Assembly (NCBI GenBank): GCA_022508805.1
Contig: JAFLUM010000010.1
Span: 1-64,000 of the forward strand
From: Oscillospiraceae bacterium
Lineage (GTDB): Bacteria > Bacillota > Clostridia > Oscillospirales > Acutalibacteraceae
DNA length: 64,000 nucleotides
Direction of reading: 5' to 3'
Below the pieces are notes generated by a model. It saw only the letters and a program-made list of their open reading frames with translations. It made no database searches and was not told the DNA's origin. Of the stretch, positions 33,574 to 41,277 are shown piece by piece. The position numbers were made by a program, and so were the translations under genes. Position 1 is the first letter of the stretch. Every line of letters begins with the position of its first letter.

Positions 33574-33617
33574 CGATGATTAAATGTGACTTCAGAACTT
33601 TGCGAATTTAATCATCG
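33574..33617 (-). promoter_or_regulatory. Inverted repeat in the leader of the DUF11 gene
   Basis: 12-bp perfect arms (CGATGATTAAAT at 33574-33585 and its complement at 33606-33617) with a 20-base loop, ending about 22 bases before the start codon. It could be an operator or an mRNA hairpin. Confidence 0.5.
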
Positions 33618-33706
33618 CTTACTGCATTTTTATTTACGGAGCATATCTGTTCCGCAATATAATTATATGTATTCGGACAAAGCCTTGTGACACAGTAAGT
33701 GTAAGC

Positions 33707-33737
33707 ATAAAAAAGGAGCTGTGAAAAACACAGCTCC
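33707..33737 (-). terminator. Terminator of the P-type ATPase gene
   Basis: Minus strand: GGAGCTGTG stem pairing with CACAGCTCC, then TTTTTT. Confidence 0.87.
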
Positions 33738-33756
33738 CGATATTTTTATAATAAAT

Positions 33757-36420
33757 TTATGCCTTTTTCTTTGCTGCCACGCGTTGGATAGCCTTAACTA
33801 TTTCGACTATCGGAATAACGAGGAACGCAAGTCCCATTGCAACTCCGTACTCTGCAATATCTATCGAGGTGAATTCAAACGCGTTCTTTAAGAACGGGAT
33901 ATAAATGACTGCGGTGGTCAGCACCAACGAAACGACTGTGGCAAGATAGATAAACTTGTTATGACTGCCGCCGAAGGTCATTTTTATTACCGACTGACGC
34001 TGTGAACGCATATTAAACGCGTGGAATATCTCGCACATTGACATTGTAAGGAACGCCATCGTCATACCGTCGGGGCTGGCAGTGCCCACGTTCCAGTTGC
34101 CCGTTTCCATAAAGTGACCGATGAAATACGCCGCCACGGTAAGTATTGTAACGACTATTCCCTGATATGCCACGTCAAGACCTAATCCGCCTGCGAAAAT
34201 GCCGTCTTTAGAGTTTCTCGGCTTACGGCACATTATATCCGCTTCCGGCTTTTCCATACCGAGAGCCAGCGCGGGAAGCGAATCTGTGATAAGGTTTATC
34301 CATAACAGGTGTACGGGCTTTAAAATCGTAAAACCTATAAGATTTGCCACGAATATGGACATAACCTCGGAAAGGTTTGAGCCCAACAGGAACTGAATGG
34401 CCTTTCTGATATTATCGTATATTCTTCTGCCCTCGGAAACCGCCGAGACGATAGTCGCAAAGTTATCGTCGGCAAGCACCATATCTGCGACATTTTTCGT
34501 AACGTCCGTGCCCGTGATGCCCATGCCTATGCCTATGTCGGCGCTCTTAATTGACGGAGCGTCGTTTACGCCGTCGCCTGTCATTGCGGTGATATATTTT
34601 TTCTCACGCCAAGCGTTGACTATTCTTACCTTGTGCTCAGGCTGAACGCGGGCGTAAACCGAATAATTTACTACCTTTTCGAGGAATTCCCCGTCGGACA
34701 TTTCATTAAGCTCTGCGCCTGTTATCGCCTGTGAGGCATCGGTGATAATGCCGAGCTCCATAGCAATAGCGACTGCCGTATCCTTATGGTCGCCCGTTAT
34801 CATAATGGGTCTGATGCCCGCTGTTCCGCATTCCTCGATAGCCGACTTTACCTCGGGTCTTACTGGGTCGATCATACCCGTAAGTCCGCAGAACACAAGC
34901 TCATTTTCAAGCTGTTCAGGTTCGCAGTCGGCAGGGATATCTTGGAGTGCCTTGAAGCTTGATGCAAGCACGCGCAATGCTCTGTCCGCAAAGCTTTTGT
35001 TTGCCGCCAAAATCGCTTTTTTGTCCTCGTCGGTAATTTCTACGATTTGACCGCCTTTAAGAATATACGCACAGCGTTTGAGTATCTCGTCGGGCGCACC
35101 CTTTGTGAACTGAAGTATACCGTCCTCAGTCTTATGGACAGTGGTCATCATTTTGCGCATGGAGTCAAAGGGAGCCTCGGCAACCCTCGGCGCACTCACC
35201 AGCATATCGTTTTTGTTAAGCCCTAAGCTGAGCGCAAAGTTTACCAGCGCACATTCCGTCGGTTCGCCTGTCACGTTGCCCTCGTCGTCAACGCTTACGT
35301 CGGTGCAAAGAGCCATACTCTTTGCCAGCAGGTTTTTATTGTCGGTGAAGGTGTCCACAACAGTCATTTTGTTCTGTGTGAGAGTACCTGTTTTGTCTGA
35401 GCAGATTATCTGTGCACAGCCAAGTGTCTCGACCGCGGTAAGTCTGCGGATAATTGCGTTTTTCCTTGACATATTCGTAACGCCGATGGAAAGCACAATG
35501 GTGACCACCGCCGCAAGTCCTTCGGGAATCGCCGCAACGGCGAGAGACACTGCAAGCATAAAGGTGTCAAGGTAGAATGCAAAATCGGGCGTGTTGCCTG
35601 TGATAAATTCTCTTGCCACGCCGAATGCAAATATGAAAATGCAAATTCCGATGACAACGTAACTGAGTATCTTGCTGAGCTGTGCAAGCTTTATCTGTAG
35701 GGGTGTCTGACTGTCCTCGGCATTTGCGAGCGAGTCGGCAATCTTGCCCATTTCGGTGTTCATACCCGTGCCCGTAACGACGGCAGTGCCCCGTCCGTAA
35801 ACCACGGTCGAACCCATATACATCATATTTTTACGGTCGCCTAAGGGAATATCCTTCTCTCCGCCTAAAGCGAGTATATTCATTATCTTGTTGACGGGTA
35901 CGGATTCGCCTGTCAGTGCGGCCTCCTCAATTTTAAGGCTGGCTCCTTCAAATATTCTTGCATCCGCAGGAACGGCGTCGCCCGCCTCTAAGAGAATGAC
36001 GTCACCGACCACAAGATCCTCGCTGTGTATCTGCACGACCTTGCCGTCACGCAGCACCTTTGAGGTCGCCGCAGCCATTTCCTGGAGTGCCTCAATGGCC
36101 GCCTCAGCTTTACTCTCCTGATAAACGCCCAAAACAGCGTTTATTATAACGACTGCCAAAATAATAATAACGTCTGTGGGGAATTCCTGCTGCATTACCG
36201 CAGTAATAGCGGAAATGACCGCCGCCACAATAAGAATAATTATCATTGGATCCATAAACTGTTCCAAAAGTCTTTTTGCGACGGATTTCTTTTTGCCCTC
36301 TTTCAGCTTGTTTTTGCCGTTTTCCGCAAGGCGTTTTTCCGCTTCATGTGAGGTAAGCCCCTCTTTGGAGCTGCCCACAGCCTCAAAAACCTCTTCAGCC
36401 GTCTGAAGATAATACTTCAT
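33757..36420 (-). CDS. Cation-transporting P-type ATPase (PMCA/SERCA-like, probable Ca2+)
   Basis: An 887-residue type II P-ATPase. The cation-ATPase N-domain opens it. The actuator TGES motif lies near 168-171, the phosphorylated aspartate in DKTGTLT near 342, and TGDGVNDAP in the hinge is intact. The PEGL motif in transmembrane helix 4 and the C-terminal cation-ATPase domain are present, giving about ten membrane helices. It is likely to pump Ca2+ or Mn2+ out of the cell. The ATG at 36420 has AAAGG 11 bases upstream; 36429 is the alternative with only 2 bases spacing. A long structured leader precedes it. Confidence 0.92.
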   Translation of the reverse strand: MKYYLQTAEEVFEAVGSSKEGLTSHEAEKRLAENGKNKLKEGKKKSVAKRLLEQFMDPMIIILIVAAVISAITAVMQQEFPTDVIIILAVVIINAVLGVYQESKAEAAIEALQEMAAATSKVLRDGKVVQIHSEDLVVGDVILLEAGDAVPADARIFEGASLKIEEAALTGESVPVNKIMNILALGGEKDIPLGDRKNMMYMGSTVVYGRGTAVVTGTGMNTEMGKIADSLANAEDSQTPLQIKLAQLSKILSYVVIGICIFIFAFGVAREFITGNTPDFAFYLDTFMLAVSLAVAAIPEGLAAVVTIVLSIGVTNMSRKNAIIRRLTAVETLGCAQIICSDKTGTLTQNKMTVVDTFTDNKNLLAKSMALCTDVSVDDEGNVTGEPTECALVNFALSLGLNKNDMLVSAPRVAEAPFDSMRKMMTTVHKTEDGILQFTKGAPDEILKRCAYILKGGQIVEITDEDKKAILAANKSFADRALRVLASSFKALQDIPADCEPEQLENELVFCGLTGMIDPVRPEVKSAIEECGTAGIRPIMITGDHKDTAVAIAMELGIITDASQAITGAELNEMSDGEFLEKVVNYSVYARVQPEHKVRIVNAWREKKYITAMTGDGVNDAPSIKSADIGIGMGITGTDVTKNVADMVLADDNFATIVSAVSEGRRIYDNIRKAIQFLLGSNLSEVMSIFVANLIGFTILKPVHLLWINLITDSLPALALGMEKPEADIMCRKPRNSKDGIFAGGLGLDVAYQGIVVTILTVAAYFIGHFMETGNWNVGTASPDGMTMAFLTMSMCEIFHAFNMRSQRQSVIKMTFGGSHNKFIYLATVVSLVLTTAVIYIPFLKNAFEFTSIDIAEYGVAMGLAFLVIPIVEIVKAIQRVAAKKKA

Positions 36421-36429
36421 AATTACCAT

Positions 36430-36627
36430 AGCCTTTCCGGCTACAAAAGCTTTGAAACATCACATTTGATCCTTGCGTAGCCGAACAAGGCGTGACGGCA
36501 ATTTAGTCCGTCTCAAAATTTGTGCTTGTACAAATTTTGATGGACATACAATTCTATAGCGTGATTTATCACGCTTAACACCTCTAATATTATATTTATC
36601 GGTAAATAAATAACTTATTCCTAAAAT
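36430..36627 (-). ncRNA. Highly structured leader RNA of the P-type ATPase (candidate riboswitch)
   Basis: This is part of a 369-base gene-free stretch. Reading towards the gene, successive hairpins are AGCGTGAT/ATCACGCT, TCAAAATTTGT/ACAAATTTTGA, GACGG/CCGTC and CCTTG/CAAGG. A competing long-range helix CGGCTAC/GTAGCCG overlaps the loop of the last one and ends directly at the GGAAAGG ribosome binding site. Mutually exclusive helices that reach the binding site are riboswitch-like. It does not show the GGGGAGUAG core of the yybP-ykoY Mn2+ class. Confidence 0.45.
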
Positions 36628-36630
36628 AAA

Positions 36631-36660
36631 GACCCACGGCAGCATTTTCTGCCGTGGGTC
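36631..36660 (-). terminator. Terminator/attenuator just downstream of the ATPase promoter
   Basis: A 12-bp perfect stem, GACCCACGGCAG with CTGCCGTGGGTC, then TTTATTTT on the minus strand. It lies about 13 bases after the likely start site, so it either ends the upstream beta-propeller operon or attenuates the ATPase transcript. Confidence 0.75.
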
Positions 36661-36685
36661 CTGCTGCCTTATTGGAATGTAGTAT

Positions 36686-36714
36686 ACCACAAAAGGTTAA
36701 AAAAGTCAACGGTA
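36686..36714 (-). promoter_or_regulatory. sigma-A promoter upstream of the ATPase leader
   Basis: Minus strand: TTGACT then TATACT with a 17-base spacer, followed within about 25 bases by the terminator-like hairpin. Confidence 0.6.
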
Positions 36715-36734
36715 GTGCTAAGCGTACCGATCCG

Positions 36735-36785
36735 TTCCCTCAAAGAGTAGGCGAAAAAACGGCTCCCTCTAACGAAGGAACCGAA
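36735..36785. repeat. Copy of the GCTCCCTC-type dispersed repeat
   Basis: CGGCTCCCTCTAACGAAGGAAC matches 14044-14065 almost exactly, except at the first base; to its left is a CCCTCAAAGAGTAGGC unit of the same repeat style. Confidence 0.6.
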
Positions 36786-36798
36786 TTCTCAATTAATT

Positions 36799-37023
36799 CT
36801 ATTTTTTAGCTCTCCGCTGCTCATAAATGAATACCGAAAAGAGTGCAAAGATTACGGTTATGACCGTTTTAAGCGGTATCATATGGAGCATTGTCTTTGT
36901 AAAGTAGACGTCGGGAGCGGCTGCAAGCTTTATCGGGAAGAATAAATAGCTGAGCATAAACCAACAAGCAAAGGCAACGCTCGCCGCTATGAGCAATTTT
37001 TTTACTGTTTCCAAGGCTTTCAC
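36799..37023 (-). CDS. Small two-helix membrane protein
   Basis: A 74-residue protein with two transmembrane helices (about 8-30 and 50-67) and a basic tail EQRRAKK. No family is recognised. The start is either GTG (37023) or the TTG at 37014, which has AGGTGA 5 bases upstream. It begins 6 bases after the beta-propeller gene and is therefore probably co-transcribed with that gene and its sigma factor. Confidence 0.65.
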   Translation of the reverse strand: MKALETVKKLLIAASVAFACWFMLSYLFFPIKLAAAPDVYFTKTMLHMIPLKTVITVIFALFSVFIYEQRRAKK

Positions 37024-37029
37024 CTGCCG

Positions 37030-39108
37030 TTAAAGCTTAATTCTGCCGATTTCTTCGTTGGTTTCAAGGCTGAATGCGACCAGCGAGGTTTTATCGGATC
37101 TTCCGCTGTAATCATATACGAGTGCGTAAAACGTATCGCCGATATAGGTGGCTCCCAGCGTCGCCGTATCGTCACCTAAATTGTACCTTGCAACCTCTTG
37201 AAGTTCACCGTCCGATATTTTGTACCGTATATAAAGGCTGTTGCGGAAAAAGTCATAATCATTCACCCAATAAAGAGCATTTGTATAGAACGATACGGCA
37301 AACTCACCGTTCGGTAAGTTTATAAACAGCTTGTGATTATGATCCAAATCGGAATCGGCATATCCCTTGCCGTTCATAACCTTGAGATTAGATACTTCAG
37401 CAGGAGCGGACGGGTCGCTCACGTCAAAGAGCGAGACCTTGCAGTCGTCATTTATGCCTGTTTCAGTGCCGTCACGACCGACTCCCACCAAAAATCCGTC
37501 AGCTATGGGGTGAAGATACTGTGAAAATCCGGGTAATTTCAGTTCGCTTTTCACCTGCGGGTCAGTGGGGTCGCTTACGTCTATTACAAACAGCGGGTCT
37601 GTCTGAACAAACGTGACGATATACGCCGTATTGCCGATAAATCGAGCCGATTTGATAAGCTCACCGTTTGCAAGATCATCCACCTTGCCCACTGTCTGCA
37701 TATCACCGTCAAGGATATAAAGCGTATTTGTAGTGTTGTTCCAAGGGCCTTCCGCTACATTCTGCGTTGTGGCAACACGGAGATAGCCGTCATAAAGGCT
37801 CATTGAGAACTGATCGTGGAGATATCCGCCGATTTCACCTTTGCATTTATAGTCCACGCCCGTGTCGGTATAGTCAAATTTATAAATTTTCGTGGTTTGT
37901 GTGGCACCGTACTTAGTTTCGCACACGAAAAGGTTTTCGGTGGTGGCGTAAAGCTCCTCACAGCTGCCCAGAACCGCCTCAACAGTGGGCTCTGTTCCAC
38001 CGTTTGTATCAAGCACGGTGATGACCGCATAGGACGGGGACTCCGTACCGCTGATGACCGAAATGCAGTCTGCAGGGACTTGTTGCTCCTGACCGTTTAT
38101 GCCGATTTCGGGAATACATCTGTCCTTAATATCCTTCACACCTAAATCAACGTAATAGGTGCTTACGCAGTAAAGCTTTGAGCCTATCATTCGCGAAGAA
38201 TAATATCCGCCCTGTTGGAAATAATTCGTATCTTCTTTTGGCTCAGTTCTGTCGCTTATGTCATATACATACACGGCGGTATCCCCTGAGTAACCGCTAT
38301 ATATGCTGTCAACGATCGCGTAAGAGGAGTTGTATACTTTTACATCGCTGTCGTCGTCATATGTCTTGAACTTGTGCCCCACAAGTACGGCACAGTCCCC
38401 GTTTATATACATTTCGCTGACACCCATTTTGCCGGTAAGGTCAACGGTGGAGACAACCGCCATTTTTCCGCCCGTGCAGTCGATTATTGAAAAGGTATTT
38501 TCCAATGTGTTGACTGCGTAAATATATTTGCCGTCAGTCTTGATTATATCGCCCTCGTCAACGCCCACCTCCTGGGTGTTCGTCTCACCGTGGGAGGTCC
38601 CGTATGTCTTGTCAAAAAGGCTCTCGTTCGTATTCACACTTGCAGACGCTCCCGGAACCCCTGTACTTTCAGTGTCAGATAGGAGTCCGCCGGAAGCCTC
38701 CGCCATATCAGCAGCATCTTCTTTCGCATATTCATTAAACAAGCCGCCAAAGATATTATAAGTATGATTTTGTTTATCAAAATCCGACTTAAGCTTTTGG
38801 AATTTTGCGTATATTTCGCTGTAATCGTCATACCGCATGACCTCGACTGCATTCTCAGACGGTTCTTGTGTGTCTATTTTCTCCCTGCTTGTGCCGAAAT
38901 ACAGACCGGCAAGTCCCAGCACAAGTGCCAATGAGGCGGCTATGGGTATAAGCCTTTTTGCATAGGATTTTTTAACCGGCATGACCGTATTAACCTCGTT
39001 CTGCTCTGCATCGCCGAGCATTTCAAGTATATTTTCTTTTCGGAGAGCCTCGGGAAGCTCTGTTTTTGTCAATTTATCAAGAGATTTCAAAGTTTTCTTG
39101 TTTCTCAT
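37030..39108 (-). CDS. Membrane-anchored beta-propeller protein, probable anti-sigma partner
   Basis: A 692-residue protein. A cytosolic N-terminus of about 50 residues (K/E-rich, ending SYAKRL) precedes one transmembrane helix (about 51-70). The large extracytoplasmic part (from about 150) matches the secreted beta-propeller domain family (Beta_propel): VGVDEGDIIKTDGKYIY, repeated VYDISD and LFDVSDPSAP-type blades. The ATG overlaps the ECF sigma stop by four bases. The cytosolic segment may sequester the sigma factor, with the propeller as sensor; this is an inference from gene order and topology. Confidence 0.82.
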   Translation of the reverse strand: MRNKKTLKSLDKLTKTELPEALRKENILEMLGDAEQNEVNTVMPVKKSYAKRLIPIAASLALVLGLAGLYFGTSREKIDTQEPSENAVEVMRYDDYSEIYAKFQKLKSDFDKQNHTYNIFGGLFNEYAKEDAADMAEASGGLLSDTESTGVPGASASVNTNESLFDKTYGTSHGETNTQEVGVDEGDIIKTDGKYIYAVNTLENTFSIIDCTGGKMAVVSTVDLTGKMGVSEMYINGDCAVLVGHKFKTYDDDSDVKVYNSSYAIVDSIYSGYSGDTAVYVYDISDRTEPKEDTNYFQQGGYYSSRMIGSKLYCVSTYYVDLGVKDIKDRCIPEIGINGQEQQVPADCISVISGTESPSYAVITVLDTNGGTEPTVEAVLGSCEELYATTENLFVCETKYGATQTTKIYKFDYTDTGVDYKCKGEIGGYLHDQFSMSLYDGYLRVATTQNVAEGPWNNTTNTLYILDGDMQTVGKVDDLANGELIKSARFIGNTAYIVTFVQTDPLFVIDVSDPTDPQVKSELKLPGFSQYLHPIADGFLVGVGRDGTETGINDDCKVSLFDVSDPSAPAEVSNLKVMNGKGYADSDLDHNHKLFINLPNGEFAVSFYTNALYWVNDYDFFRNSLYIRYKISDGELQEVARYNLGDDTATLGATYIGDTFYALVYDYSGRSDKTSLVAFSLETNEEIGRIKL

Positions 39109-39605
39109 AATTCCAGCTCCTCTCTCATTTTTTCAAGGGCTCGCCGCCGCTTTGTACGCACTGTCGCGGCAGGCATTTTCAGTATTTCTCCTATCTCGTG
39201 GGACTTAAATCCTCCTGCTACCGAGAGCATAAGTATCTCACGGGACTGACCGTCAAGCTTACCCAGCGCCTCACGCACGGAAAGGGACAGCTCAATACCG
39301 CTGTCATCGTCCGCCGTATCCGCAAGCTCTTCGGCAGAGACGTTTTCCGTCAGTCTCTTTTTACAGGCGTTGGAAAGAGACGTAAACAGATAAGACTTGA
39401 ACTTTTCGGGATTTTTAAGTGTACCAATGCTCTTAAAGACCGACAAAGCGGTGTCCTGAACGGCATCCTGTGCATCGTATGTATTCTTGCATATACTCAA
39501 AGCAAATCGGTACATATCGGCGGCGTATTCTTCATAAATCACGCCGTATGCCTGTCTGTCCCCCTGCATTGCCGAGAGCACAAACGGTTTCAAATCCTTT
39601 CTCAT
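39105..39605 (-). CDS. ECF-type sigma-70 family factor
   Basis: A 166-residue sigma factor. Region 2 includes YGVIYEEYAADMYRFAL and DAQDAVQDTALSVF. Region 4 has LDGQSREILMLSVAGGFKSHEIGEIL and PAATVRTKRRRAL. It is coupled by an ATGA overlap to the membrane beta-propeller gene, a typical sigma/anti-sigma arrangement. Upstream, a TGAAAC (39669-39664 on the minus strand) resembles the -35 of ECF-type autoregulated promoters, though a clear -10 is lacking. Confidence 0.88.
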   Translation of the reverse strand: MRKDLKPFVLSAMQGDRQAYGVIYEEYAADMYRFALSICKNTYDAQDAVQDTALSVFKSIGTLKNPEKFKSYLFTSLSNACKKRLTENVSAEELADTADDDSGIELSLSVREALGKLDGQSREILMLSVAGGFKSHEIGEILKMPAATVRTKRRRALEKMREELEL

Positions 39606-39768
39606 AGCTTATACCTCGTTTAAAAGCGCTTTCATAATATAAGAGTATCAAAAATGACCTTTTGTTTCAATATAATAAATTTTTTCTTTGTGCCTGTCCG
39701 TTTTTTCTTTACAGTGGATGTTTTAATATGGTAAACTTAATATATATTAAATGTTCGGAGGAATTATT

Positions 39769-40083
39769 TTGATAGGACTGGGTAAATGGACAGGCGATAT
39801 CGACACATCTTTTGCCAAGGGTACGGCTATCGTTGATGTTACGGAAAGCGGCGGCAAATATGCGTTTAAGGTCTCCGTCCCCGGGGCGGCGAATCTCCCC
39901 GATTTTTCCGTTTTTGACATTAAAGAAAGCGGCAACAACTTAAGCGGCAAGGCGAGAGTAGAAATTATGGGCGGTATAACCGTCGATGTGGCTGTCACCT
40001 TCCACGGCGACACCTTTGACGGCTCATTAAAAGTTCCGTTTTTAGGCAGTATTCCCATTAAAAACGGCAGGCGGATAGGTTAA
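39769..40083 (+). CDS. Conserved-looking hypothetical protein, 104 residues
   Basis: A short beta-rich, Gly-rich protein (GLGKWTGDIDTSFAKG, then alternating strands such as YAFKVSV and VDVAVTFHGDTFDGSLK). The family is not recognised; it looks like a small lipocalin- or steroid-carrier-like beta fold without export signal. The TTG at 39769 is the start because GGAGG is 7 bases upstream; the in-frame ATG at 39751 overlaps that site. The next gene begins one base after its stop. Confidence 0.65.
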   Translation: MIGLGKWTGDIDTSFAKGTAIVDVTESGGKYAFKVSVPGAANLPDFSVFDIKESGNNLSGKARVEIMGGITVDVAVTFHGDTFDGSLKVPFLGSIPIKNGRRIG

Positions 40084-40084
40084 A

Positions 40085-41239
40085 ATGGATAAACACGTTT
40101 GCAAATATGCAAAAAAATGCGGCGGATGCCAGCTTTTGAACCTGTCCTATGAAGAACAGCTCCGCCACAAGCAGGTCAAGGTAATAAGACTTTTAGGGAA
40201 ATTCTGCCGTGTCAACGAAATAATCGGTATGGATGACCCATACCACTACCGAAACAAGGCTCAATATGCTTTCGGCACGGATCGCGGCGGAAAAACTATT
40301 GCGGGGGTATACCAGTCCTCCTCCCACCGTATAGTCGATATTGACAGCTGTATGCTCACTGACCCACAGGCGGATGCCATTGTCGGGACAGTCAAGGCGC
40401 TTATCAAAAGCTTTAAGCTAAAGCCCTACAACGAGGATACAAAACAGGGCTTTTTACGCCATATACTTGTAAAAACCGCCTTCAAAAGCGGTGAAGTGAT
40501 GGTCGTTCTCGTAACGGGAACGCCCGTATTCCCGTCAAAGCGGTCTTTTGTAAATGCTCTTGTGGGCAGACACCACGAAATCACCACAGTAATACAAAAT
40601 ATAAACAATAAATCCACAAGTATGGTGCTTGGTGACCGCAGCGAGGTGCTTTACGGCGACGGTAAGATTACCGAGGAGCTTTGCGGCTATAAATTCCGCA
40701 TTTCACCCAAGGCGTTTTATCAAATAAACCCTGCGGGAACTGAAATACTGTATAATAAGGCCTTGGAATTTGCCGATTTTAAGGGAAATGAGAATATAAT
40801 CGACGCCTATTGCGGAACGGGAACTATCGGCATAATCGCAAGCAGTCACGTTAAAAGCGTAATGGGCGTTGAAATAAATAAGGACGCCGTAAAGGACGCG
40901 AAAGAGAACGCAAAGCTGAACAGCATCGAAAATATCAAGTTTTTTGCCGCCGATGCAGGCAAATTCATGACTGATTTGGCACAAAGCGGTGAGAAAATTG
41001 ATGCAGTAATTATGGACCCTGCGAGAGCGGGCAGTGATATACCCTTTTTGTCATCACTCGTTAAACTGTCACCCAAAAAGGTAGTTTACGTCTCCTGCAA
41101 CCCCGAAACGCTTGCCAGAGACCTTATGTATCTTGTGAGAAACGGATATAAGGTAAGAAAAATCCAACCTATTGATATGTTCCCGCATACGGATCACGTG
41201 GAATGTGTGGCTTTGCTGTCGAATACCATAAATACATAA
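40085..41239 (+). CDS. RlmD/RumA-type 23S rRNA (uracil-5)-methyltransferase, TRAM-less
   Basis: A 384-residue SAM-dependent methyltransferase making 5-methyluridine in 23S rRNA. The N-terminal Fe-S cysteines (CKYAKKCGGC, residues 6-15, plus DIDSCM) are present. The SAM motif DAYCGTGTIGI, DPARAG and the catalytic VSCNPETLARDL are intact. The usual TRAM domain is absent, as the protein starts at the cysteine cluster. A second, TRAM-containing relative occurs at 47491-48849. Confidence 0.92.
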   Translation: MDKHVCKYAKKCGGCQLLNLSYEEQLRHKQVKVIRLLGKFCRVNEIIGMDDPYHYRNKAQYAFGTDRGGKTIAGVYQSSSHRIVDIDSCMLTDPQADAIVGTVKALIKSFKLKPYNEDTKQGFLRHILVKTAFKSGEVMVVLVTGTPVFPSKRSFVNALVGRHHEITTVIQNINNKSTSMVLGDRSEVLYGDGKITEELCGYKFRISPKAFYQINPAGTEILYNKALEFADFKGNENIIDAYCGTGTIGIIASSHVKSVMGVEINKDAVKDAKENAKLNSIENIKFFAADAGKFMTDLAQSGEKIDAVIMDPARAGSDIPFLSSLVKLSPKKVVYVSCNPETLARDLMYLVRNGYKVRKIQPIDMFPHTDHVECVALLSNTINT

Positions 41240-41277
41240 ACTCTGTAAATATTTTTTATAAAAATAGGGGGAATTTT

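Noticed and set aside
36430-36627. yybP-ykoY manganese riboswitch upstream of the P-type ATPase
   Set aside because: The conserved GGGGAGUAG core and paired loop sequences of that class are not present on the coding strand.
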